NCBI GenBank assembly: GCA_025766275.1
Contig: JAFKAC010000011.1
Coordinates: 682,001-746,000, forward strand
Direction: 5' to 3'
DNA: 64,000 bases
Origin: Lactarius indigo
Lineage: Eukaryota; Basidiomycota; Agaricomycetes; Russulales; Russulaceae
Shown: one piece after another, positions 12,440 through 26,186 of the stretch
Position numbering within the stretch: position 1 is the first letter of the stretch
How the letters are laid out: each line of letters begins with the position of its first letter
Position numbers and translations under genes: made by a program
The notes under the pieces: model-generated
The model's database searches: none
The model's input: only the letters and a program-made list of their open reading frames with translations
Told to the model about the DNA's origin: nothing

Positions 12440-14559
12440 TTTTCTAGCTGACAGACTGCTGCAAATGCGCGGATGCTGGCAATTGACGAATCCCAACACC
12501 TCTGCCACTAATTACATAATATATATACGAAATCAGACTCAGGACTCGGATCAGTGCTGTAAATCCAGTGTAAATTCCCTGAGCGAAGCAGCGGCCGTTG
12601 ACGGACTTGTTCCGCGCAACGGCGTGAGTGGACCCGCAGTCTGTGCTTTTGGGAGTACCCTGGCTTTCCATCCCCCCTGTCACTTCAGACAAGACTTTGT
12701 CGTAACTATTATCACTTGGGAGTATTTTACATCATGGATTGTATTATTCCCCTTATTCCCCTTTACAAACCGCTCCCTCTGATTTATATCCAGTTCACTA
12801 GGAGATATTTAACGGTCGATCATTGATCGGCAAGGCGCAGTTCTACGTCGTGAAGGGTTCACATAGGAGAGGGCCAGATGCCCTACACACGCACTTCACT
12901 GAGGGAGACAACTTGGAACCACTCCGACGATTCCGCTTTGCATAAACTCGTACACACTCTGCATGATCGTGCACACTGTACGCACTTTACAATGTAATCC
13001 TTGAAACACGATGGTCAGGTCTTGTTTTGTATTACATTGTAAGATGCCTGCAGTGTGAATACAATGTTGAAGACCAAGAAGCTGCTCATCCGAGGAACTG
13101 CTCCGGAGTCACCCAGTTGATGGGCACTGCACGCGTCTGGACGTAGCGTCAGGAGCTAGTATTCTCTAGGCGTTATGAGCCCTACAGCCCTACAGCGGTT
13201 CCAGTCAAGTCTTGCGCGTGTTTCGGGCGAGTACTAGAGCACATGTGTACATCACAGCCATAATACGGTGCTGGTGATTCAGATTTTCTGAATCGAAGAG
13301 CCTACTTCTTACCATAGTCTGGGCCTGCCTCCTTCCTGGAGTGTATTGTAACAGGTTCGTCATGCCGCATCCTAGGTGTGGATATTGATAGATTTAGTGT
13401 GTGAGGGGTTGGCGAGAACAGGGGCAGAGCACTGGCAGAGTGACTCGTGTACGTCGTACCACGTTCGCATGTGCGAGCACGAGGACTCTCTGATACCGGG
13501 CACGAAAAGACTCGCTACAACAGCAAGGCCAATCAAAACGAACAAGTCTGATTAGTGTCAAAAAATTTTGGGCTTGTAGAATGGGACAGGGAGGTGGATG
13601 ACTCGTGGGTGATGAATATATCGACGAATCATAGGACCAACTGGAACCCTTTGTCGTTTCTTGTTCTCGTATGACGTAAGAACCGCACTGGTTCCGCGGT
13701 CTCCGCTTTCTGGGTTCTGGTTCCAAAACTGATTGACCTGATCGACTGTGATTAGCAAGTGCGGGACAGGCCTGTCATGGTTCTTGCATCTGACATGCCT
13801 TGTCTGCCTGAGGGCTGCCGCGCGACGTTGCTGTACCCTCCAAGCTACTATGCCTTGCGCATCGGTTGGTGTTTTTACTTCGTGAACTAACCGTGACAGT
13901 TAGGGCTCTAGTAGCTGGCACTCTACTGTGATACGCCTCGAAGTCCGATCACGGAGAATAGCGTGCGGCGGTGGCGTATCATACCCTCATTGTTATTTAC
14001 GCCATCTCTTTGCACGGCACTTCTGGGCTTGCACAAGTTGCGCAGTCGATCTCCAGCAGTCGACGGGATTTTGAACGCACTTACTTCGCTCCACGTAAAT
14101 TCCACTGCACAAGAGGTCTGCATTGTACTTTATCTTGTATGGCTTGTGATATACTTCTTGACTCGGGCGGTGCAGACTCGGATGCTCATTGGTCGCTGCC
14201 GTGACCCTGAGCAAGGTTCTCGAAGCAAAATCTACGAATGATGCATTGATGACTCGCGGCATATCCGTTACCGCAGGCTATGAAGCTATGAAGGCCTCGC
14301 CGTTCCCATATGTGAGACCGTTCTCTATTACCTGTTCTTCTAGCCCCTGCTTGACAACGCCAGGCGGAACCTCCCTTGTTCATAATGAAATACACGCATC
14401 ATCGACCATCTCGCTCCCATTCCGGACAGGACCATTTTAGCACAACATCATTCAAAGACGACCGCGGGCGACAGTTTTCTACCTGTGTTTCACAGAACAT
14501 AGTCCGAGCCTTTGCCCCATATTTCATATTCCCCTGTACTCTCCAGCCACCGCTATCCC
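12440..14559. other. Gene-poor interval between RPB10 and the DUF4436 gene
   Basis: About 2.1 kb holding the two divergent promoters. Open frames such as 13394-13726 (minus) and 13963-14241 (plus) have no recognisable motifs and no splice-linked continuation. The only structure I could support is an inverted repeat at 12972-13057. Confidence 0.45.
12972..13057. repeat. Imperfect inverted repeat, 27-nt arms
   Basis: The left arm (12972-12998) starts CACACTG and ends TTACAATGTAAT. The right arm (13031-13057) is its imperfect reverse complement, starting ATTACATTGTAA and ending CAGTGTG. The spacer is 32 nt. It could be a small hairpin, a relic of a miniature transposon, or a regulatory palindrome. 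I found no target-site duplication. Confidence 0.6.
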
Positions 14560-15862
14560 ATGCCTCTATTAGACCGCTTTCCTACTCTTACCAACAAAAA
14601 GAGGTTGGTGCCTGCGTGGGTCCTATGCTGCGCCATCGCTGCCGCGACCGTGGTCTGCGTTAGCATCATCGTCGGATGGCAACTACGCATTTCAGACCTC
14701 GATGGTTCGTTCCCGCGTCCCTCTGCGGCGCGGAACATATTATTCGAACTGGACCTGGTTGGCGTGGACCCTCTGCAAAATATCATCACGCTCGAGTGGT
14801 GGATCATCGGGGATGACTGCAACAATAGCGGTGCTGCATGCCCTGTGGTCAACATATATGTCAATCCGTGAGCATTGATCCAGAATTGTCCTCAAGCATG
14901 TCCTCACTCAGAACGTGCAGGGACGAGTTTCTATATGCTGGGGGGTTGACAACCCCTTCAGATAATGGCGCCTCTCAGCCGGCCTTTCAACACAACCCCA
15001 CGACTCTTTCGCTGAGCCCCCGACCGGCATTTCGCACGCAGCTGGATTTGCGTTCATACCCTCTTCCGAACCGCCTAAATCTCGTTAATTACCCTTTCGA
15101 CAAGTAAGTACAAAAATAATTTTTAGGGTATAGTAATCTTATTACCTTAGGTACTTGGCTTCTGCGTCTATTTTTGCGCGGACGAACGACACCGAGGTGG
15201 CTGTCGGAGCTTGGATCTATAACGTTACGGGTGCTGCGTTGTGAGTACACACTACCAATAGTTCTAGCGCGACGCCCCTCAATAGTTCATCTTCCACCCC
15301 ACAAGTGGATTTGCCACGACACTAAGTGGGATCCACGTAGATACCAACACTGTAACGTCAGTGGACTTGCGCGTCAACCGAGCCATGTCCGTCAAACTCT
15401 ATGTCATCACAATCATTTTTGGGATGTGTAAGACCTTTTTTCGCGAATTCCTTAGCTCCCACCTCTAACGCGTAGATATTCCCTACTAGGGCTGATTAGT
15501 CTCGCTCTGATGGCCGCTACGATCAAAGCCTTGTTCTTTCGCCACAAGATAGAGACTGCGGTTTTGGTCCTTCCAGTTGCAACCATGATTGCCTTTGCTC
15601 AGCTGCGTGGCTCCATGCCAAATGCGCCGGTAGGATTCGGTAAGTCGCTTTCCTGTCGTTTTGTCAATCCTCTGGCATTGACGAGAGCCTGTTTTCGAAA
15701 AGGTACCAATATAGGTTAGCAAGCATTTGACATTTTCTTTAAAAAGGAATGCGGCTTACCTTCTTATGACAAATAGACCTCATGGGTTCATTGCCAACCT
15801 ACGTGTGCTTAGTATTTACGGTGAGCAGTGGGACAGCTTTTGTTGTTTCTACATGTCACTGA
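14560..15862 (+). CDS. DUF4436 family membrane protein
   Basis: Six exons (14560-14867, 14921-15103, 15151-15240, 15306-15427, 15490-15639, 15777-15862) sum to 939 nt, 312 aa. An N-terminal membrane anchor (residues about 17-40, VPAWVLCCAIAAATVVC...) is followed by an extracytoplasmic beta-rich domain with LDLVGVDPLQNIITLEWWI and YPFDKYLASASIFA, characteristic of basidiomycete DUF4436 proteins. Three or four C-terminal membrane helices follow, with the conserved loop FAQLRGSMPNAPVGFG between two of them. Function is unknown for the family. The C-terminus is shorter than I would expect (stop soon after DLMGSLPTYVCLVF), so the last exon end could be different. Confidence 0.82.
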
Positions 15863-16212
15863 TTTCCACGATTAGACAGTCTGCGGTCTTGCATACTGTC
15901 TATCGGTTTCCACTCCAAGACCTGCTAAACAGTTAGGAGATCTTGCTGCTTAGGTTCTGTTTTATATGGTATCGTTCTATTGCCGTGGCCGTGGCTGGCA
16001 CCGGCCATATATTGATTTACTAGGCTATGTGCACCCGCCGAGACTCGTGTATCCCATACTTAGCATAAACTCATACAGGTCATGTATCCACTAGTTATAT
16101 TACTTAGAACGACTCGTTCCGGTTGTCCCTTAGTTATGGTTTCTTTCCGGGGAGGGGCACAGGGTTGCAGAAGATTAGGGTTTAATGTACTTACAGTATT
16201 ATGCAGTAAAGA
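15863..16212. other. Convergent 3' region between the DUF4436 gene and ESP1
   Basis: 350 bp of 3' flanking sequence between convergent genes. Nothing else seen. Confidence 0.5.
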
Positions 16213-19200
16213 TCACAAATAGAAAGGGATCCCATAGACTACAGGAGCTGCACCAGTAAGGTACTTCAGTTTGCAGGCCCCTCTCGCCTCTGCAAGGGCT
16301 TTAACTATGGAAGTTCTGGCCATTTCAGTCCTGTCGGGCTTCTTTCGAAGTGCTTCTGGAGTGAGGTGCACGTGATCAAAGACGGCTTGCGTGAGCTTGT
16401 CAATATCGCGATCGGTCACATCCCATAGGTTCGCTATCAAAGTCGGGCTGCAGTCGTCCGTTTTGTAAGAATGGAAGGGAAGACAGAATGGGAAAATATC
16501 ACATTACCATCCTGCAAGCATGTAGTTGTATGGCGTCCCGATGCGGTCAAATTCGCCCATGTCCCTCAACAAGCCTGAGGAACAGCCCCAGAGCATGGTG
16601 GCCGCACACCGAGGTAAGTGTCGGATCTTGTGCGATCGAATGTACTGCTCCCCGCCTCCATGACCGAAATAACTAGAAGAAAGGCGTCAGAAAGCACGGT
16701 GCAGCCAGCAAAGGGACGGGAATACATGAGCAGCTCGTTCTTCGCAAGAGCATGTGTGAACTCTTGTTCACTCGGCGTGCGACCGATGATGCCGTCCCAT
16801 CCGACCCCTTGCATGCTTCTCAACCAGGGGGAGAAACGACGCTCGGTACTCTCGAGATCCCCACTAGGGTTCAGGATGTAATATGTACTTGACAAGTCGA
16901 GTCGGGTATGTCCTCCGTACTGTCCCGAGTCCTGGCCTGTTGACTGGTTGCGGCGCCGAGAAAACTCGAGTCGGTCCACAAGAAAGTCGATGTTCGGAAT
17001 CCGACTGATGCTCCTTCCCCGGAGAATAGGGAGAGACTCCCATGGGATTTCTTGTAGACTCCTGTTTAGCACCAGGAACACGTGTTCGTCTTCTTGCAAA
17101 CTTGCGCGACTACGCACCCTTGCGGCATGTTCTTCAAGTGCCGTGCGCAGATCAACCACGACGTGATCGACGTCCACCTCTGCGATGGCAACCTGCACGC
17201 CATGGAACTGGTACAGGTCAAGGATAAAGTACACGAGGTCTTCGAGTTCTTCGTCCTTACATTTAGGAGACAGACGAGAAAAACACTCCAGCAAAGAGTC
17301 ATCCAGATGCATCCGAGTGCTTTGTTTCATTCCCTGGGCTCCAATAATCTGTTCAAAGATCCTGTCCAGACGACTCCGGAAGGCCGACATGGCACCCTCA
17401 GGGACTGACTCTTGAGCGCTGAGTATAGTCTATGCCAGGTTAGCTAGGCAAATCAGACCGATGGGTAAAGAAATCACCTTGAAGGCGCCAAACCAGCAGA
17501 ATTCGATACTGTCCAACAACTCCTCCAGCCTCTTGTCTAGTGCCATGCGCTCGGCCCACCAGGCTGCACGGGCACTTCGATCTTGCCCCTTGACATTAAT
17601 CGCGTTTTTTGTGCCTTCGTCACTCAGACGTATAATCTCCCGGAGCTCCGTAGTCGCATCTTCGAAAGTAAGGTGCTCGTCATCCTCTGCTTCTCTGCGT
17701 CCCTTCAACGGCAGCGAGAAGACGAGGGGTTGTTGGCCTGCGCGCTGTCGGCAAACAAACATCGTGTTCTGGTCCTCGGTCACATAGATATGTACGACTG
17801 TCCAGTTCGCTGGGAGGTTGTCTACCTTCGACTGAGTGAGGTTGGATGGGCTGAATGGCGGCTGCTGGTATTTCTCGCGAATATATTCCCAGTAGCCGCT
17901 TAGCAAGAGGTCCTCAGACTGCGTGTCTTTGTCGTCGTCTGAGTCAAATAATGACGATAGTGACCCGTTCTTTCTAGTTCGTGAACTGACTAGTGGTCTG
18001 TCTTCGGTTGTCAGAAGGGGCCAATGGAGATCGTCCCGAGCTCTGGAAGGAAGTTTGTGGGCAATAACGTCCACCATCTCCCGCCTCAACGTGACGTTGG
18101 CACTTAAATCTGAATTCGAAACAATGTCAAGGCAACGAAGGATAATGACAGGAAACACGATTGACCTATCAGATTTGCAATGAGGAGAGAGCTGTCGTTT
18201 GCTCCCAACGACGACTGAAATGAGCGAATGAGTGCCAATGAGCCCGCTGCTTCCCGAACCCGAGGTACGCTTCCACGTTGCGAAGTAGACGTGAGGTCCG
18301 AATGGAAGAGCTTTTCTGCTTCTGTCAATACCCGCGTAATCACTTGGGCTGATGTTGTCAGCAGAGATTTATCTCCAGACATTCCCATTGGGAGCGATAG
18401 AACTGATGACCGCTTTCGGTCAAAGTACCAGATTCGTAAGAAAGACAACGCACCCGACTCTCTGATGCTACTGAGAAACATGTCCCCCCGGAAGTGGTCA
18501 TACACGTCGTGGAGCGTCAACTTTGCTAATAATGACCGCTCCTCCGCCTGGGGTAAGTATGTCAGCGAAAATGGTTCTATCTCCACCGAATGACACACCT
18601 GTATGTCTGCTAATGGTGCCAAGTGAGACAACTTTTGTAACAAACTCTCGTATTCTTCCCCAATATCGTTGCGCAATAGCCAGACTACGGAAGAGATAAG
18701 AAAAACACGCCTGGTTTGACTTGGGGTGTGAATGCCCACTGTGTTGCCTCAGAACTGAGGAGAAAAGAGCGGGAACTGGTGGCTCCAAGCCCCCCCTTGA
18801 CTGGACAGGGCTCGACGACGCAATGGTTGATCGTCTAGAGGATTGTAAGTCCATTGTAAGTCCAGGTCGACCTTAGGGAAGAGAATTTTCACCTAGAAAG
18901 AGGCCCGAGCCCGGAGAACGTCTTATCCAGCTCTTCCAACATCTTCAAGGCCTCTGCATATTGCAGCCGAGCGTCCTTGTCCTGTAGCACGAGTTCATTG
19001 TACTCTCCACGTAGCTTGTGCAACCCAGCCGCGTCGGGACTCGTCATGTCATTGAGAACATCGGTTGCCGCGCGTAGCGTTGTGAGTGCTGTATCGAGTT
19101 GTCTGAGCTGAAGCTGAAGTTCAGCTTGGAGGGCAAGAGCCCGACTAAGCATGGCCGGGGCGTTCATCGATCTGGCGAATCGCTCAGACTCTCGTATAAA

Positions 19201-22200
19201 ATACTCAGCCTCTCGGACCGATCCACGTTGGAAATAGACGTTTGCGATGGATAGAGTCGTCTCGAACATACCCTCGGCGATTTGCCATTCTAGGCCGTTC
19301 GTGGATGCGCGAGCATGATGTAGTTTAGGGTTAGAACTAGTGGAAGAGAGACTGTCGTCTTTGGTTGGCGAGGCCTTTTCGCGGTCTGAAGACACATCGA
19401 AGGGATTGGATAAGGCGGAGGTACCGTACGAAGGAACTTCGTGAGGGCTAAGGTGAGACAATGCATTGGCAGCACGATTCCATAGTCGATTCGCCTGTAG
19501 AAGGCCGGTAAGAGCCGCAGTAGGGTCGTCCTGAAACTCGTCAACTAGGTGCCCACACCAGATGGAAGAAGATGTTCACCTGGGCCAGCTTAATCTCGGT
19601 AAATACGGTTGCAGCCAGCGCAATCCGCCGGAGGCGGTTCACATGGGAGTGCACACGATCTGCCGTCGAAGACTCCTTTTCGTTCGTAGGCGAGCTTTCC
19701 GACAGCTGTAGAGCTTCTGTGTATATCGCGATGCTACTTGCGAAGTTAGAGTGTGGTAGACGGCGGAAACAGTCGAGCTACCCTTGATCCACGTCGCCAA
19801 TCTTAATTAACGATTCCGCGTGACGCAAGAGCAGAACAACTCTAGTCTCGTTGGATACTGTCTGGACATGAGTGGGGCTCAGGCTGCGCTTGTAGACGAC
19901 CCCAGCATCCCTCAGTTTTCCTAGTTTCACGTATTCGTGGGCCAGCTGAACAGACAGCTGAACAAACTCTTCGTCGCGCGCTTCAACAATGTCTACGTCA
20001 GGAGTCGCCAACACAGCTCACCTTCGTGCTGAACGATCAAGGGGTGCTCGCAAACCTGTCTTGCAACGTGCAAGAACTCGAGCTTGAGGACAATGTGCCC
20101 GATGAAGCCTACAAGATTGATGGCCATATCTAGACAAGAGAGCAATTGTTAATTGGAATGAAGCCAGGGGAGGAGTAGAGACATACTCATAAGCGATATG
20201 AGTCGACGCGAATTCTTATGAGGAAGGACGAGGTCTTCCTTAGCCTTCAGCTTGGCTGGCGACTCCTCCGTTTGAGACACGTGGGACCCTAGTACACTCG
20301 TTAGAGATGACAACAAGTGTCGAATGGAAGTCCTACCTCTTCGGCGCTTAGGCGTGGCGGGTGATAACTTGGAGGCCTTGGGCCTACGTGTAGCCGAGGC
20401 GACGGCCCGAGCAGAAGCCGTCTTGCCTCTTGCTTTGCGAGCAGCGCTGACTTGCTTGATAGAACTCTTCGCCTCGGCATTTCCCGCAGTATTCCCGTCG
20501 GTCCACGTCCTCAGAATTCGACAAGCTTCCTGGATATGATGTGTAATGACCGTGAATTGTTGGGGATGGACCCGGCGATGTGCATGTAGGGCAAGCCACA
20601 AATGCATTTCTGCACTATGTAGAGCACGCAAATGTGTCATTGCAACATCGAATCCAACTTTCTATAATCAGGTTGTAAAATGGGAGACCTTGACGGCGAT
20701 GAGCAAACGTACCTCCTGGCTCAGAAGTCCTTCAATTTCTTCGGCAGATTCGGACAGGTGTAGGTCTCCATCAGTCACGCCCTTGTAGTAGGTGAGCCCC
20801 AAGATCTTCAACATGACAGCTGCGCGCCGAATTGGTCGATTCACCGAGTCGTACGTCGAAATGCAGTCAGATAGGAGCCCTATTACCACATTTTGTACGT
20901 CAGGTTTCCAGAGGATCCCATTCAAACTCTCCACTTGTCGCTCGAGAATAGCGCCGACAACGCAGCGACGCCCTTCGTCAAGATCAGTAACATCCTCAAT
21001 GGATATGGAGTTTATCAGCTGCTTAAGTGAAACCTGTGTTGGCATGCGGAGGAGTTCGCAGGCGCCCATGTAAGTGACTCGGTCCACGATGACCGCAGCT
21101 TGTTTGAGTGATGGAGACGCCGCGAATGCACCCTCAGGTCCGATAGTGCGGACCAACTCTACAAAGATAGGTGGAAATACATACGAGCCGAGACATTGTA
21201 TGAAAGCGTCGTAGGCGCCCTGTAGCAGGTCGGTTTTCAGTCACTCGGCCGAGATGCAAAGACAGCATCGGGCCTACTTGTCTGTCACCAATTTTCGAAT
21301 AACAAACTCCCAGCAACTCCCATCTCCGGGACAGGTGGCCGCGTAAGTTTGCCCAGCCTTCGGGTTCTTTGCCAATTGCCGCTTTTCGCGGCTCCTGGGC
21401 ATCATCCCGAATCTTTTCAGTGTGATTTCCATGAAGTTGCAGCGCAAGACGCCCCACGAGACACCCTTGACGAAGGAAACGAATGGCTGTCCCATACTTT
21501 CCAGCTTGGTAGAGAGTTGCCCCAAGGGAGTGGAAAACACCAGACAGGCAACGGATAAAGTTAGCAAAGGTTTCTTCATTCGTCAAGTGAGGAGTCGAAA
21601 TCGCGTGGTGGTATTCGTGGATATCGTTATCAAGTTGAAGACTGAGTACGCAAGCTGCCCTGGCAAGGAGGTTGTATGCAGTGTCAGTTAAGACGGGGTT
21701 GTTTGGAGCAAGAGTAGTCCGCGCTAGCACAAATAACAGGTCAAGCAAAGAGGCGTAGTCGTCTGGAACAGATCTCTAAATGTAGCAAAAAATAATGAGA
21801 CAGAAGTAGTGGCCATATCACCGGTACTCACTGTGCGCAGCAGAGTCTCTAGGGTCGTGGCTAAGTCCATTAATAACGCCTGTGTGGCGCTTAAGATCCC
21901 ATGGTCCGGTGATTGTACATCATTTGGAGAATCGATTAATTTCATAGCCGCCCGTCTGAGTCGATCCAGAGCGCGTCTCATCTTGGTCTCGGCTTGGAGA
22001 TAGTCGTCCTCGGGCTCTGAAACAGGAGATAGGGCTCGGGCTTCTCGAACATGATCGCTGGTCTCCCGAATGCTACTCAATAGGTCGTCTTCATTGCCTG
22101 GTGAAATTAAGACAATAATTCATCCAAAAGCCATATAATATGGCGCACCATCGCATCGACCCATGTTAGTTAAAAGCGTCGTGGCACGAACAAATGATGC

Positions 22201-23649
22201 GCACAACTTCGTGATTTGAGCCACGCTGGACGGTTTGCTTTCTTCGGTATTTTTTTGCGGGTAACCACCGGCGTGCTCCCGCTTCTCGGTCTTTCCATCA
22301 TCGTCTAAATTCAACTTCGCCAAGGCATTCAACAATTTGTCTTCATCACAATTCGCGAGCGATGCCGAGGGCGAGGGTTGCACTAATGCGACCACCTTGT
22401 TCAACGCGGCAACATCGTCTGCCTAGAGAAGTTGGCTGGTAGAGTAGGACATAGTTATATCCAAACTTACCGACTTTGAAAAACCTATCCAGGAGTCGCA
22501 GAACGCAATGAATGCCTTCCCGCGGAGAAACTCATCTTTGTTTGCCCGTTCTTCAACGAGCGCAAGCAGTTCCGAAAATGCGGAAGTAACAAGTTGGCAT
22601 AGTTTACGTTCCTCTTCCTTGTTTTTTGGGTTAGCGGTCTTCGCAAACGACGCAGCGGATTTGACAACTTGATCCCAGAACACCTTAGGACCAACTGTAG
22701 AACCGCTTGTGCGTAACAAGCACATCAGAGCATAATTCCTGATCCGAAATAAATGTTCAGCGGACGCTGGTTGCTTGCTCGATATTGAGGTCAAGGAAGT
22801 GTATGCTCGCGTCAGCAGAACATCGCATTGCTTCGCAGGAAGTTGTGCGCAAAGAGGTGTCCATCCCAAGAGACTTGGAGAGTCGTGCAAGGTACCAGCA
22901 AGTAAGGCCAAAGTTTCGTGCTGAGGATGCTTGAGAGACGCTGAGCCCAAACGATGAGACAATGCAATGAGACTGTGCGATAAATATGTTAATATGAGCA
23001 AGAGAAGAGTAGCGTCCAAGGGTCTCGATGGTATAGGCAAGGTGATGATCGCGATAAGATCTCGAGGTGACGACGTCTTGGAACTGCGACCGCTAAGAGG
23101 TGCCACGGCATCAGAGTCCACGAGCGCGACAAGGGGGTTATGCATATCTACAAGCACGTCCAATGCATGTGCGTACTTCAAGAATAAGCCAAGGACACTG
23201 TCTGACGACGAACTAGCACGTACCATGTCCAGACTGAGGAGTTTTCCCGCAACCGTGACTGCCGCCCTTTCAACGTCAACATCGCCGGGAGATATTGAGC
23301 GCAAGTCTTCTAACGCAGCTCGTGCAGAGGTAGCCAGGCCAAATGCCTCGTGTATATTTGCAGCGGACTTCTTTACTGGGGGGTCCTCGTTGGGAGCTTT
23401 CCAGCCAGTCTTCATCACCGTAGAAAGACCCTGCGAAGCACCATTCACGGTGCGCATCGCGAGAATTCTCTTTTCTGGCGTCGGTACAGGTGTAGCGCCA
23501 TTCCGGGTACTCTTCGCCCTGGAGATGGTGAGGGTAGACGCGAGCTCATGGGTGATTTCCGCTGTAGAGACAGTTGGGGCCTTTCCCTTGACAGTCGACT
23601 TATTTGCAGACGTGACAGGAGGGCGCCGAGCCTTTGCTTTCGTCGCCAT
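16213..23649 (-). CDS. ESP1: Separase (ESP1/Cut1), peptidase C50
   Basis: Seventeen exons sum to 6603 nt (2200 aa): 23649-22471, 22422-22161, 22097-21832, 21775-21278, 21219-20713, 20661-20337, 20288-20187, 20129-20022, 19992-19782, 19736-19580, 19530-18893, 18834-18740, 18684-18166, 18109-17478, 17429-16726, 16672-16508 and 16447-16213. The first two thirds are alpha-helical, TPR/ARM-like repeats (for example MLEELDKTFSGLG). The C-terminal caspase-like domain has the catalytic dyad: His at about 2072 in YFGHGG and Cys at about 2098 in LWGCSSGLL, then LIANLWDVTDRDIDK and a C-terminus ending LTGAAPVVYGIPFYL. Separase cleaves the cohesin subunit Scc1/Rad21 at anaphase onset and is held by securin. 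All phases fit. The start is the first ATG in frame (MATKAKARRPP). Catalytic residues are intact. Confidence 0.96.
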
Positions 23650-23769
23650 GTCTAGGTGATTGGGGGAGTTCAAGCAGCAGCGTCAAACAAAGGTTTATCC
23701 TGCAAACTCGTGGCACAGCACGGCGCGATCACGTGATCGTTTCTGGGGTGTGTTGAACGGAAACGCGTT

Positions 23770-25711
23770 TTATTCCTCAGTTGTTTCCTTCTCTCCAAGC
23801 GTCATCTCATCAAAGTTCTCTAACAACTCCTCCAGCTTCACCTCTGGGAAATCTGCTTCTTCTTCCTCCTCCTCCTCTGCCACCTTTGAAACGGGTGCCG
23901 GACCAGACGCAGGCACTTCATCTACGTCCATCCCAGACTGCGTCTTCTTCCGTGCTGTTACTTCGCTGCTCCGGGGTCCTGGTTTCGCTCCGTCTGCCTT
24001 GTAGAGATTGACTGCGGCACGCATCTCTGGATCTTCTTCGAGGTCGCGCAAGAACAGTTCATAGTCCTCTTCGACCTTTTTCTGATCGCGACCACCCATA
24101 CGACCCACAGCGCCGCGTCCACCACCCGTTTCGCCTTCCTCGCCTTCTTCTTTAGCCATACTCCGCAGCCGCCAGCTTCGCGACTTGGTCTTCTTGCGGC
24201 GATTCGGGTACGCCTTCCTTACCAGAATGACATCGGGGACGCGGTCCTGCGTTAAACTAGCGAAGTCATCTGAGTTGAAGTTGGAGTTGCTCAGATGGTA
24301 ACCCATAACTGTATCGCCGGGCTGAAGGATTCCGCCGAGGTGCGTCCGTGTGTGGAAGATCTGGCTCGCGGATGACGCAGTTTCATAGTCCATCATCCGG
24401 TCGTCCTCGTACACCTTTGTGGAGCGAAATGCGCCGGACAACGCCACCTGTGCATCTGCCATGACCCATTTCCCATGCGTACGACCAGAAGGCTCGATAT
24501 CCAGTACGGTGAACTCAACGAGATCCGAAATACTCGCAAGAGAATCGAACGGAGCTCGCCAATACGTGGAGCTAATGAGCTCACATGATTGCAAGGTCGA
24601 GGGATGAAGGAGATGGAGTGAGTTTCCAACTCGGGAACAAACGGTCAGAGGGTCAATGTTTCCTAGCTGCCGCGCCAACTTTGATGGTAAGCAGACCAAG
24701 TCGTCCTTGCATATGGGAACAATCTCGACAGAGTACGTGAACTTGAAGTTAGCCGTATTTGAATGCGTGTCTGCGGAAAGCAGGCGCTCCGACGTTTTTG
24801 ATCTAGATCCGATGAGTGCCGGACCACGATCGACGGTGGCGATGCTCACCGAATGGGTACAACGCTAGATAAAAACTCTACCATTTTGATCGCATGACTC
24901 CGCTGGCTATAGAAGAAATCTAGACCGTCCTTGACTTCCTTCAAGGAAATCGTGTCCTTTTGCGCCCCATGCTTTAGGATAAGCTGCTCGAGGTACAAAA
25001 ACGTGCGCTTATGCGGAACCTTCTGCCGAACTTGGACAAGGGCTTTCCAAGTATTCTTCGCGGCCAGTTTCGCACAATCGGAACATTGCCCATGCTGCAC
25101 TAAGTACTCGATCTCAAATACTTGCTCCAAAATTGTCGATGTCAACACCTGCCATTTCGATAAGTGCTCTGACACAACTCGGCCAATTCAAAGCAACAAA
25201 CCTCTTTTTGGATCGTCAGCGATACTCGCAATCGCTTCGAGTGAGGCTCGGTCCAAATAAAGTGCGCGTCCGTCAGTCGCACACGGTTCAATCCCTTGAG
25301 CTTCTTTAGGCAGATCGCAAGAAGCTCTTGTGATTCCGGCCGCGCGATCATCCATTGCGCAGGAGGGGAAAGGAAACGCTCGCAATTTCGACAATATGAT
25401 ATGGATGCTGTGTGAAGGAGGTACCGTTGAGCACTCTATCTTCGTCTAAAGGGCTCGGCAAACGCACCTTGCTTTGGGATGCCCTCAGTGATGTCGACGC
25501 TTGAATGCTATGGATGAGCGGGAATTGCAATGAAAATAAGCGACACATATTTACGTGTTCCTGAGACAATTTATACACAGGTTTGCTGAGTTGGGGACAA
25601 TAGGATCTCCTGGGCGGGCATTAGATATATGGACAACATTTCCTAGTTATCAACTCAACCGCAATCAGCACAAAGGACCCTATGTACAGCAGGAGCTGGG
25701 ACAAATTCCAT
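23770..25711 (-). CDS. NMD3: 60S ribosomal export adaptor NMD3
   Basis: Six exons (25711-25660, 25609-25555, 25499-25468, 25407-25202, 25148-24850, 24802-23770) sum to 1677 nt, 558 aa. The N-terminus MEFVPAPAVHRVLCADCG starts a series of Cys pairs (CADC, CINC, CRNC, CSDC), all intact, that bind zinc. Then come CLKKLKGLNRVRLTDA, FIWTEPHSKRLRV, EYLVQHGQCSDC and YSVEIVPICKDDLVCLP, all hallmark NMD3 blocks. The C-terminus is acidic, with leucine-rich FPEVKLEELLENFDEMTLG, a likely Crm1-type export signal. NMD3 binds the late pre-60S subunit and links it to Crm1 for nuclear export, then is released by Lsg1. It lies 120 bp upstream of ESP1 in the same orientation, so its 3' UTR must run into the ESP1 promoter. 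Start chosen for its fit to the family N-terminus. Confidence 0.97.
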
Positions 25712-26186
25712 GAGACTCGGAGTAGATTAGAGGTGGGCACAGAGAGAGAAGACAATTTGTCACCGATGTCTAAAATCACGTTGGCCGTGTGACAATAATT
25801 CCTTACTGGATATTCGGACTTCGGAACCGGGATAAACTGAGTCATGATTCATATGGGGATAGGAATTTTGGTACAGGCGGATACAACGATAGGTAGTGCC
25901 GACATATCATATGTAGTAGATGCAGTTGGAGTAGATTACGATCCCGATCCATCCGCTGTGCCAGAAAGTCTAGTCTATACCACCGCCAACTAATATAGCA
26001 GTGGAATATCTAGGTTAGTACAGTTGTACATGGTGTCGTAGACGTAGATGATTCGTGAGATTCCTTTAGAGGCAAGGGTCCTTGTTATAGGTATAACATC
26101 CAAGAGACTCCCACCTGCTCGTCTCAGTGTGGTGAAGACTGGCCCCGTTTGGAATGCGATGTGAGTCCCACTGCGGGTAACAGTGT
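25712..26186. other. Intergenic region between NMD3 and the 235-aa gene
   Basis: 475 bp containing the NMD3 promoter and the 3' flank of the next minus-strand gene. No further gene seen. Confidence 0.45.

Noticed and set aside
22967..23659. 230-codon plus-strand frame opposite ESP1
   Set aside because: Antisense shadow of the first separase exon.
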